A stretch of DNA of 64,000 bases. Source: Algoriphagus sp. NG3 (lineage in GTDB: Bacteria > Bacteroidota > Bacteroidia > Cytophagales > Cyclobacteriaceae). The position numbers were made by a program, and so were the translations under genes. The notes below the pieces were generated by a model. That model saw nothing but the letters and a program-made list of their open reading frames with translations. It was not told the DNA's origin and did no database searches. The stretch is from NCBI RefSeq assembly GCF_034119865.1, contig NZ_CP139421.1, forward strand, positions 1,364,001-1,428,000. The letters run 5' to 3'. Shown here piece by piece: positions 1 through 6,658 of this stretch (within the stretch, counting starts at the first letter, position 1; every line of letters begins with the position of its first letter).

Positions 1-345
1 CACTACCGCAGTATCACTGATGAAAGCAGAAAGAAATCCGGCAGAGACCATTAAACTTAAAAGAAGGTAAGTTTCGCCTTTTTGAGCCTGCGCACTGAGT
101 TTGTGGGTGAAACTTTCCAGAAGACCTGTATGGAAAATTGCAGCAGATACCACAAACATGGCAGCTACGGTAATAGTGGCTGGGTTGGAGAATCCAGCTA
201 AACCCTCCTCTATATTTAGTATTCCTGTTAGCAAGAATGTCACCATCACACCGATGGATACGGTATCGATGGTGAATTTTTCTGTAAAAAAAAGAATGAT
301 GGCGATTCCTATAATTGAAAAAACCAAACCTATCTCAAAGGTCAT
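1..345 (-). CDS. SLC13/ArsB-CitT-type membrane permease (3' part outside window)
   Basis: This is the N-terminal 115 codons of an ion or anion transporter that runs off the left edge of the window. It starts at an ATG at 345, and the visible protein begins MTFEIGLVFSIIGIAIILFF. Hydrophobic helices alternate with the short stretch GFSNPATITVAAMFVVSAA, typical of the SLC13 / CitM / arsenical-pump permease superfamily. The substrate cannot be told from this fragment; dicarboxylate, sulfate or arsenite are all possible in this superfamily. It begins 3 bp after the stop of the DUF202 gene, so the two are probably co-transcribed. The family call is fairly sure and the substrate is unknown. Confidence 0.75.
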   Translation of the reverse strand, partial: MTFEIGLVFSIIGIAIILFFTEKFTIDTVSIGVMVTFLLTGILNIEEGLAGFSNPATITVAAMFVVSAAIFHTGLLESFTHKLSAQAQKGETYLLLSLMVSAGFLSAFISDTAVV

Positions 346-348
346 AAA

Positions 349-624
349 TCACATTTTTAAATAATTTCCTTTTTTGAGCTTTGCGCGAATGCGGTAAAAA
401 CTCAAGAATCCTATGATCAAAAATAAAATGCTCAATCCAAATGCCAGGTACCCCAGATCTCTCACGTGATCCAGTTCTTTGACTTCAAATAGTGCCGTTC
501 CGGATACTAAAAAGTAAAGGGATGTTCTGATAAATGATAATAAAGTCCTGTTATTTGCCAAAGTTGTACGTTGTCTGGCCAAATAATCCCGAATTATTAA
601 TTCTCTTTCCAAGTCATTTTCCAT
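349..624 (-). CDS. DUF202 (YidH-like) small inner-membrane protein
   Basis: A 91-residue membrane protein. The stretch RTTLANNRTLLSFIRTSLYF near residues 19-38 is the characteristic DUF202 segment, and two hydrophobic helices follow before a basic tail. The function of this family is not established. The open frame could extend upstream to 663, but I chose the ATG at 624 because family members usually begin with an acidic MEND(L)E-type N-terminus. The longer start would leave only 9 bp to the divergent DUF3078 gene. The downstream neighbour is a permease only 3 bp away, suggesting one transcript. Confidence 0.8.
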   Translation of the reverse strand: MENDLERELIIRDYLARQRTTLANNRTLLSFIRTSLYFLVSGTALFEVKELDHVRDLGYLAFGLSILFLIIGFLSFYRIRAKLKKGNYLKM

Positions 625-672
625 ATTTGCATTGTATTTATTTATATTGAAATAGTTCAACATCTATTAATT

Positions 673-1572
673 ATGAAAAGAATTTCAACATTTTTACTCT
701 TGATTCTATTTTCTGGGCAACTATTTGCCCAAGAAGATGATACTTTAATCCCGTCAGATACGAGCTATTGGCTCAAAGAAATAGGCGGAGGTTTGAATCT
801 AAACCAAGCAGCTTTCAGTGGTAACTGGCAAGGCGGTGGCGTAAATTCCATCGCTTTGGGGTTTTACCTCAATGGTCGTGCAAATTATGCAAAAGACAAA
901 TGGTCCTGGGACAATACCATGGATTTTATCTACGGTGTGGTAAAAAACAAAGGGGAAGAGGGGCGTAAGTCTAATGACAGGATTTTTCTCGATTCCAAAA
1001 TTGGGTATAAGATCAACGACAAATGGAATTATTTCTTTTCGGTGAATTTTCTTTCCCAGTTTGCTCCTGGATATAACTTTCCTGAAGGGGAAGATAAGGT
1101 GCTTATTTCCAAATTTGTCAACCCTGCATACCTTACCACCTCTTTAGGGGTAGAATATAAGCCGAATGATGAGTTTAGCTTACGTATGTCACCATTTTCT
1201 CCAAGATGGACTTTTGTTTCGGACACGGATTTATATTTGAATGTGCCACAGAATTATGGAGTGGAAATAGGAGAAACCGTCCGCACCGAATGGCTGGCTT
1301 TCAGCTTACTGGCTGATTACAACAAAAAGCTATCTGAAAATCTCTCCTTGATGATTAGGTATCAGATGTATGCTAATTACGAAACCTTGGCATTTGATGC
1401 GATTGACCATAGATTAGACTTCGGACTCACAGCGAAAGTATCGAACCTGGTGAACGTTAGTTTGACTAGTCTGATGATCTACGATTTGGATCAGGATAGC
1501 GAAATTCAATTTAGCCAAGGATTAGCATTGGGAATTGCATTTAAACGAGGTAACTTCCCTGAAAAGAAATAA
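673..1572 (+). CDS. DUF3078 domain protein, probable outer-membrane beta-barrel
   Basis: A 299-residue exported protein with a signal peptide (residues 1-19, ending LFAQ). The conserved DUF3078 start WLKEIGGGLNLNQAAFSGNW lies near residues 33-52. The rest is a series of alternating amphipathic strands rich in aromatic residues (FYLNGRANY, DNTMDFIYGVV, LMIRYQMYANY), as in outer-membrane barrels. The family is widespread in Bacteroidota and has no firmly assigned role. It is transcribed divergently from DUF202. A strong intrinsic terminator lies about 100 bp downstream, so it is probably monocistronic. Confidence 0.8.
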   Translation: MKRISTFLLLILFSGQLFAQEDDTLIPSDTSYWLKEIGGGLNLNQAAFSGNWQGGGVNSIALGFYLNGRANYAKDKWSWDNTMDFIYGVVKNKGEEGRKSNDRIFLDSKIGYKINDKWNYFFSVNFLSQFAPGYNFPEGEDKVLISKFVNPAYLTTSLGVEYKPNDEFSLRMSPFSPRWTFVSDTDLYLNVPQNYGVEIGETVRTEWLAFSLLADYNKKLSENLSLMIRYQMYANYETLAFDAIDHRLDFGLTAKVSNLVNVSLTSLMIYDLDQDSEIQFSQGLALGIAFKRGNFPEKK

Positions 1573-1675
1573 TCTCAACAAATTTATATTTGGAATTTTG
1601 ATTTGATCATAAAAGTATTATTTTTGAATTCATTGTGGTAGTTAAATAATAGTTGGTTTAGTTTTCAAATAAAGG

Positions 1676-1700
1676 GCAGGAGATCTTCTCCTGCTTTTTT
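1676..1700 (+). terminator. Rho-independent terminator after DUF3078 gene
   Basis: A perfect 8-bp stem GCAGGAGA / TCTCCTGC with a 3-nt loop is followed directly by six T residues. It lies 103 bp past the stop of the DUF3078 gene. Confidence 0.85.
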
Positions 1701-1769
1701 ATTGCCTAAATCCAAGCCTGTTAAATTTTTACTTTGAATAATCCTATTTTTTTAAAATACATAGAAAGC

Positions 1770-1777
1770 TACCTTTG
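1770..1777 (+). promoter_or_regulatory. Candidate -7 element (TACCTTTG) of DUF1080 gene
   Basis: TACCTTTG matches the Bacteroidota -7 consensus TAnnTTTG and lies 26 bp before the ATG at 1804. No clear TTTG -33 box sits 17-23 bp upstream, so this is a partial match only. Confidence 0.4.
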
Positions 1778-1803
1778 GGGCAAATAACCTATTTAATCCT
1801 ATA

Positions 1804-3684
1804 ATGAATTCTAAATTATTAATTATTTGTTGTTGCTTGTTTATCAAGACAATAGCATCTTCGGCACAGGATAGCCCTATCCCATTTGAAGTGCTGACAC
1901 TGCAGAATCTAAACGATTTCCAGCCTACCGGCAGTAATTGGCAACTAGTTCAGGATGTCTTTTATGATCTAAATGGTGGTAAAGAAAAAACTACCCAAGG
2001 AACAGGTGTCCTACTAAACAGCATGATGAAGGAAGGTAATCAAGAGATCCGGATGGATTTTGATCATGGAGACTTGGAACTATCCTTGGATTTTATGATG
2101 CCTAAGGGAAGCAACTCAGGCATTTATCTTCAGGGAAGGTATGAGGTTCAGCTGTTTGATTCTTGGGGAGTGAAAAACCCAACTTTCGCTGATGCAGGTG
2201 CTATCTACCAACGCTGGGAAGCTGGAAGAGGCGCAGGGCGTGAAGGTTTTGAAGGACATCCTCCACTAGTGAACGTAAGTAAAGCACCGGGACTGTGGCA
2301 ATCACTGAAAATTGTCTTCAGAGCGCCGCGTTTTGATGCGGAGGGAAGAAAGGTCTCTAATGCCAAATTTATTTCTGTACATCAAAATGGTGTGCTGGTG
2401 CAAAAGAATGTAGAAGTTACTGGGCCTACACGTGCCGCTTTTTTTGAAGACGAACAGGCGTTTGGGCCTTTGGTAATTCAAGGAGACCATGGTGGTGTCG
2501 CCATTCGTAATATTAGCTATAAAATGTATGGTTCTGAAGAAGTGACCTTAAAGGACATGAACCTTACCTATTATGATAGCATAAAAAGTATCAATGATTT
2601 TGAGCAAGCCAATCCTAAAGGCAAAATGGACATTGATGTTTTGGCACATTTGGCTCCAGCTACCCGAAATGAGTTTTCAGGCAGCATTGAAGGAATATTG
2701 ACTGTGCCCAATGCAGGGGAATACTTCTTTAATCTGAATCTGGCTTGGGTGCCTGATGATACTCCTCCTGGAGTGATTAACGGAGCAGGCAAACTCTTTA
2801 TAAATGATACCGAAGTGGTCTATGTAGATGGTGTTACCGGAAAAGCCAACGGCGCTATTCAATTGGAAGCTGGAACCCACCAAGTAAAGCTGAACTATTT
2901 CAAAACTTTTGGGCATTGGTATGCTCCTAGTAATGATATTACGCTCACTGTAGAAGGACAAGGAGTAGCTAAAACCGCTCTTAATGTACCTCTTCGAGCG
3001 GATGATCCCGTAGGGCAGATCGCTGTGGGAGTTAGGGATAAAGCAGAAATACAACGTGGTTTTTTGATGCATAAGGATGAAAAGCGCACCCATACACTTG
3101 CGGTAGGTGAGCCTGGAGGGGTTAATTATGCAATCGACTTAAGTAAGGGTGAACTTTTAAGTGTATGGAGAGGGGATTTTGTGGAAACCACCCCAATGTG
3201 GTACGGAAGAGGTGAAACCCAATTGATGCTTCCCATGGGAAGTGTGGTTGAATTTGCCGGTAAACCTACAGTAGCAGTTCTACCATCCAAAGATACTCCA
3301 TGGCCGAATGTGGTAGAGAATTTCACCTATGAAGGCTATGAATTGAAAAAAGATGGTGCTCCGATCATCAGTTATAAAATGCCAGATCTCACTATTAAAG
3401 AGACATTAGACACACAGGATGCAGGCAGAAAATTACAGCATACTGTACAAGTAATGGCAGAAAATAGCGGTGAGGAAGTCTATGTATTGCTTACGCAGGG
3501 CTCTCGCATCGAGAAATTACCAAACGGACTCTATGCTATAGGAGATAAAGCCTACTACATCGAGCTAGCAGGGAAGAAAGTTTCCCCGATTATCCGGGAT
3601 TCTGCGGATGGCTCGCAGGAACTTATTTTACCTGTAAAATTGGTAGGGAATTCTGGAGTGGTCACATATTCAATCGTTTGGTAA
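1804..3684 (+). CDS. DUF1080 (3-keto-disaccharide hydrolase family) secreted protein with PA14-like domain
   Basis: A 626-residue exported protein with a signal peptide ending near residue 21 (IASSAQ). Residues about 28-240 form a laminin-G/GH16-like jelly roll typical of DUF1080, with the motif LDFMMPKGSNSGIYLQGRYE and a Trp/Tyr-rich substrate face (AIYQRWEAGRGAGREG). Residues about 285-365 look like a PA14-type carbohydrate module (GILTVPNAGEYFFNLN, then a GTHQVKLNYFK strand). A further C-terminal beta domain follows. Characterised DUF1080 members cleave 3-keto-glycosides; activity of this protein is inferred from family only. It overlaps or abuts the next gene, which encodes a propeller-azurin protein, suggesting a coupled periplasmic oxidation-hydrolysis pair. 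Confidence 0.8.
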   Translation: MNSKLLIICCCLFIKTIASSAQDSPIPFEVLTLQNLNDFQPTGSNWQLVQDVFYDLNGGKEKTTQGTGVLLNSMMKEGNQEIRMDFDHGDLELSLDFMMPKGSNSGIYLQGRYEVQLFDSWGVKNPTFADAGAIYQRWEAGRGAGREGFEGHPPLVNVSKAPGLWQSLKIVFRAPRFDAEGRKVSNAKFISVHQNGVLVQKNVEVTGPTRAAFFEDEQAFGPLVIQGDHGGVAIRNISYKMYGSEEVTLKDMNLTYYDSIKSINDFEQANPKGKMDIDVLAHLAPATRNEFSGSIEGILTVPNAGEYFFNLNLAWVPDDTPPGVINGAGKLFINDTEVVYVDGVTGKANGAIQLEAGTHQVKLNYFKTFGHWYAPSNDITLTVEGQGVAKTALNVPLRADDPVGQIAVGVRDKAEIQRGFLMHKDEKRTHTLAVGEPGGVNYAIDLSKGELLSVWRGDFVETTPMWYGRGETQLMLPMGSVVEFAGKPTVAVLPSKDTPWPNVVENFTYEGYELKKDGAPIISYKMPDLTIKETLDTQDAGRKLQHTVQVMAENSGEEVYVLLTQGSRIEKLPNGLYAIGDKAYYIELAGKKVSPIIRDSADGSQELILPVKLVGNSGVVTYSIVW

Positions 3685-3698
3685 TAATAGGAAGCAGC

Positions 3699-5804
3699 AT
3701 GAAAAATCTAATGAAATTCAACAATATGAAAGGATTTGCTTTTGCCTTGGCTTGCCTATTTATCGGTCAAGCGGAATTAAAAGCACAAGGAAGAGCCCCA
3801 GTGGCATTGCCGGATACCGAAGATGATTTTTATAAAATGATCTCTTTGCCTGTTCCAGAGGATGTGATTCTGGAAGTGGGAGGGATGGCTACCATGCCAG
3901 ATGGGAGTCTGGCAATCTGTACCCGGAGAGGAGAGGTTTGGATAGTTTCCAGCCCGGAAATCTCCGGAAGTGAACAGCCAGTGTATAAGAGGTTTGCACA
4001 TGGTCTTCATGAGCCACTTGGGTTGGCTTATCATGAGGGAGACATCTATGTGACACAGAGAAGTGAATTGACACGATTGACTGATACCGATGGAGATGGA
4101 AAAGCCGATGTCTATAAAAAAATAGTTTCATGGCCTCTTTCAGGGAACTACCATGAATATTCTTATGGTCCCGTATTTCTTCCCAATGGGAATATGCTGG
4201 TTACTCTGAATGTAGGCTGGAGCAATAGCCTTGGTCATGGGGTGAGTCTGGTGCCATGGAGAGGCTGGACACTTGAGATCACACCAGAAGGGGAAATGAA
4301 GCCGTTTGCAGCTGGTATGCGCTCACCGGCAGGTTATGGGCTGAATGCTGAAGGGGATTTCTTTTATACAGAAAATCAAGGTGACTGGGTTGGTTCGGGT
4401 AGAATCTCCCATGTGGAGAAAGGTGATTTTCTGGGGAATGCGGAAAGCTTGGCCTGGTCTGGACTTCCAGGATCTACTGTAACACTGAAAAAAGAGGATA
4501 TTCCTAATACAGGGGAACCTATGTATGATGTGTCTAAACGTGTACCAGGGTTAAAAGCACCTGCGATTTGGTTGCCTCATGGGATTATGGGGATTTCTAC
4601 CTCAGGGTTTTTAAATGACAATACTGCCGGAGGATTTGGCCCCTTCGCCAATCAGGTGTTCGTAGGAGATCAGGGACAAAGTAATATTGCCAGAATAGAC
4701 TTCGAAAAAATTGATGGGGTTTATCAAGGGGTTGCATTTCCATTTAGAGAAGGTTTTTCTTCGGGTATCCTGAGAATGGTATGGGGCAATGATGCCTCTA
4801 TGTTTGTGGGCATGACCAGCCGTGGTTGGTCATCTACAGGCAAGGAGTTGTTTAGTTTACAGCGCTTAGTATGGACTGGAAGAATGCCATTTGAGATGAA
4901 GACGATCAAGTCTAAACCGGATGGATTTGAGATAGAATTCACTCAGCCTGTCAATAAAGAAGTGGCAGAAAACCCGGCAAATTATCAGGTGACTGGTTTT
5001 ACCTATAAATACCAAGCTGCTTATGGTAGTCCGGTAATAAACAATGAAGCATGCAATATCATAGGTGTAGTAGTTTCTGAAGATGGGATGAAAGCCCGTC
5101 TGGTAGTAGAAAACCTGAGACTAGGGTACATACACGAGATCAAAGCTGAGGGAGTAGAATCTACCACAGGAAAAAACCTGCTACATCCGGTAGGCTACTA
5201 CACCTTGAATAATTTTGGTAAGGGAGAATTGGTGGATGTGGCACCATTCAAGGCCCGACATGATCATGAGATGATGATGAAAGCCATGGCAGATAGTGTA
5301 GCCCAGGCCCAGGCAGAAGCCGAGGCTAAAGCACAGGCTGCTGCGGCAAAGAAACAGGAAGCCGCAAATAAGCCTGCAGCTCCTAAAATGGGAAAACATG
5401 TCACTTCCATGCCTGCCGATTGGGGAGGTAAAGCAGATCTTACGATCAATATGGGGACTAAGCCCGGTCTTAAATTCGATCCGGCGCAGGTTCAGGTGAA
5501 AGCAGGCAGCAAGGTAAAGCTGGTGTTCCAAAATGTAGATGACATGCTGCACAACTTGGTCATAGTGATGCCGGGAACTGCCCTAGAGGTAGGAGAGGCT
5601 GCGATGAAACTTGGCTTGGAAGGGCAGCAGAAAGATTATATACCTAACACTAGCAAGGTGCTTGTACACACCAAATTGCTCCAGCCAAGTGAATCAAATA
5701 CCATTTACTTTATAGCTCCTACTGAACCAGGTGAATATACCTATGTATGTACTGTGCCGGGGCATTTCTATACTATGCAGGGAGTATTGAAGGTAGTAAA
5801 GTAA
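3699..5804 (+). CDS. Secreted beta-propeller dehydrogenase-like protein fused to an azurin-type cupredoxin
   Basis: A 701-residue exported protein. Residues about 40-400 resemble glucose/sorbosone dehydrogenase-type propellers (GGMATMPDGSLAICTRRGEVW, GLAYHEGDIYVTQRSELTRL with a DTDGDGKAD loop). A spacer rich in Ala, Glu and Lys (AQAEAEAKAQAAAAKK) precedes a C-terminal blue-copper domain. Its ligands look complete: His618 (DMLHN), Cys684 and His689 (CTVPGH), Met693. No CxxCH haem motif is present. I chose the ATG at 3699 because it follows a GGA-containing stretch and leads to a good signal peptide; the frame opens at 3678, inside the preceding gene. Inference: the dehydrogenase-like propeller passes electrons to its own copper domain. 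Confidence 0.75.
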   Translation: MKNLMKFNNMKGFAFALACLFIGQAELKAQGRAPVALPDTEDDFYKMISLPVPEDVILEVGGMATMPDGSLAICTRRGEVWIVSSPEISGSEQPVYKRFAHGLHEPLGLAYHEGDIYVTQRSELTRLTDTDGDGKADVYKKIVSWPLSGNYHEYSYGPVFLPNGNMLVTLNVGWSNSLGHGVSLVPWRGWTLEITPEGEMKPFAAGMRSPAGYGLNAEGDFFYTENQGDWVGSGRISHVEKGDFLGNAESLAWSGLPGSTVTLKKEDIPNTGEPMYDVSKRVPGLKAPAIWLPHGIMGISTSGFLNDNTAGGFGPFANQVFVGDQGQSNIARIDFEKIDGVYQGVAFPFREGFSSGILRMVWGNDASMFVGMTSRGWSSTGKELFSLQRLVWTGRMPFEMKTIKSKPDGFEIEFTQPVNKEVAENPANYQVTGFTYKYQAAYGSPVINNEACNIIGVVVSEDGMKARLVVENLRLGYIHEIKAEGVESTTGKNLLHPVGYYTLNNFGKGELVDVAPFKARHDHEMMMKAMADSVAQAQAEAEAKAQAAAAKKQEAANKPAAPKMGKHVTSMPADWGGKADLTINMGTKPGLKFDPAQVQVKAGSKVKLVFQNVDDMLHNLVIVMPGTALEVGEAAMKLGLEGQQKDYIPNTSKVLVHTKLLQPSESNTIYFIAPTEPGEYTYVCTVPGHFYTMQGVLKVVK

Positions 5805-5885
5805 TTGTAGCTGGAAGACGGAAGCCAAGTTAGCGTTTAACTTCCTTAAGCTTTAGCTTTAAAATCCTTGGTTTTCAATTCATAA

Positions 5886-5919
5886 AAAGAGCGCAGATCC
5901 TGAGGTCTGCGTTCTTTTT
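5886..5919 (+). terminator. Rho-independent terminator after the DUF1080/azurin pair
   Basis: A 14-bp stem (AAAGAGCGCAGATC with GGTCTGCGTTCTTT, two G-T wobbles) has loop CTGA and runs into a T-rich tract, 82 bp after the azurin-fusion stop. It ends the two-gene unit. Confidence 0.85.
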
Positions 5920-5964
5920 ATTTAGGGTTATAAAGCTACGTTACCCGGTAATTCATCCCTCAGT

Positions 5965-6252
5965 TTAAAGTGTTAAGCTTTTCGTTGATCCAGAATTGTT
6001 CCAAAATCTTAATAAAACTATTCTTTTATTTTCGGGTTTGTAAAAAAGTGAAATCTGCTTAGTTATGAATGCTTTTCGAATATTTTGATAATCACTTTGT
6101 TGGTATTAATATGGATGTATGGTAAGAAGCTGAATAGTTAAATTAACCTGATGAATAAAATTTTGCGCTACTTTTTCAGACCATTCTGAAAGTAAGTAAT
6201 CTATGTTTTGATCATAGTCCTTCTGGGCTTGATTAGTCCATATGACTTTCAT
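5965..6252 (-). pseudogene. ParE/RelE-family toxin interrupted by an in-frame stop codon
   Basis: The reading frame starts at the ATG at 6252, overlapping the antitoxin stop by 4 bp (ATGA). It encodes 48 residues beginning MKVIWTNQAQKDYDQNIDYL and ending TIHPY. A TAA codon at 6108-6106 then interrupts it. The same frame continues for 46 residues that keep the family character (YQQSDYQNIRK, ISLFYKPENKRIVLLRFWNN) until a TAA at 5967-5965. This is the usual length and fold pattern of a plasmid-stabilisation ParE/RelE toxin, so I read it as a gene broken by one nonsense change. The extreme C-terminus also lacks the usual RQ(D/N)P-like ending, possibly a second lesion. Confidence 0.75.
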
Positions 6253-6497
6253 TTTCCTTTAAAAAGCTGTGGGTATTTATCTCTCATTATATCGTTGACT
6301 TCCTCATTAGTATAGGTTCTTTTCTCATCTAGTGATTTCAATCCGATATCTACGGCTTGTTTTTCAGCTTGGCTAAGCTGATAGATCTGATTTGGAGATG
6401 AAACTTTCTGAAGTGTTTTTAAATGATCAATAACAGCATCATTTTCTAAATTTCTAATCCAATCTATAATCTTCGATTTTTCTGAATCTATTTTCAT
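6249..6497 (-). CDS. Antitoxin of a type II toxin-antitoxin module
   Basis: An 82-residue, charged, mostly helical protein (MKIDSEKSKIIDWIRNLEND..., ending DKYPQLFKGK). It precedes and overlaps by 4 bp a ParE/RelE-like toxin frame on the same strand, the classic antitoxin-first arrangement. No DNA-binding fold is recognisable by eye, but this kind of short helical Bacteroidota antitoxin typically binds the toxin through its C-terminal half. An inverted repeat 35 bp upstream (6532-6553) is a candidate autoregulatory operator. The toxin is interrupted, so this antitoxin may be an orphan. Confidence 0.7.
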   Translation of the reverse strand: MKIDSEKSKIIDWIRNLENDAVIDHLKTLQKVSSPNQIYQLSQAEKQAVDIGLKSLDEKRTYTNEEVNDIMRDKYPQLFKGK

Positions 6498-6531
6498 CTG
6501 TTTATTTTTATAAATGGTCAGATGGAACCTC

Positions 6532-6553
6532 GCACCTGCCTTCCAGCAGGTGC
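6532..6553. promoter_or_regulatory. Inverted repeat upstream of antitoxin, candidate operator
   Basis: A perfect 8-bp inverted repeat GCACCTGC-cttcca-GCAGGTGC lies 35 bp upstream of the antitoxin ATG. Position suits TA autoregulation, though it could equally be a repeated extragenic palindrome. Confidence 0.4.
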
Positions 6554-6590
6554 ATTATAATCATTCCAGTGTGCGGATTTTTAGTCATGT

Positions 6591-6609
6591 CTGCCTGTCC
6601 GGTAGGCAG
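6591..6609. repeat. CTGCCT/AGGCAG extragenic palindrome
   Basis: CTGCCT-gtccggt-AGGCAG sits just beyond the stop of the S9 peptidase gene. No T-tract follows on the minus strand. A related but longer CTGCCT/AGGCAG palindrome is at 61967-61993. Confidence 0.5.
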
Positions 6610-6658
6610 GCTCGATTTCCTAACATTCTAATATCACTAAAAATGACAGTTTTTCAAA

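Noticed and set aside
5290..5400. Ala/Glu/Gln-rich repetitive codons in the azurin fusion
   Set aside because: A flexible linker between domains, not a tandem DNA repeat of separate interest.
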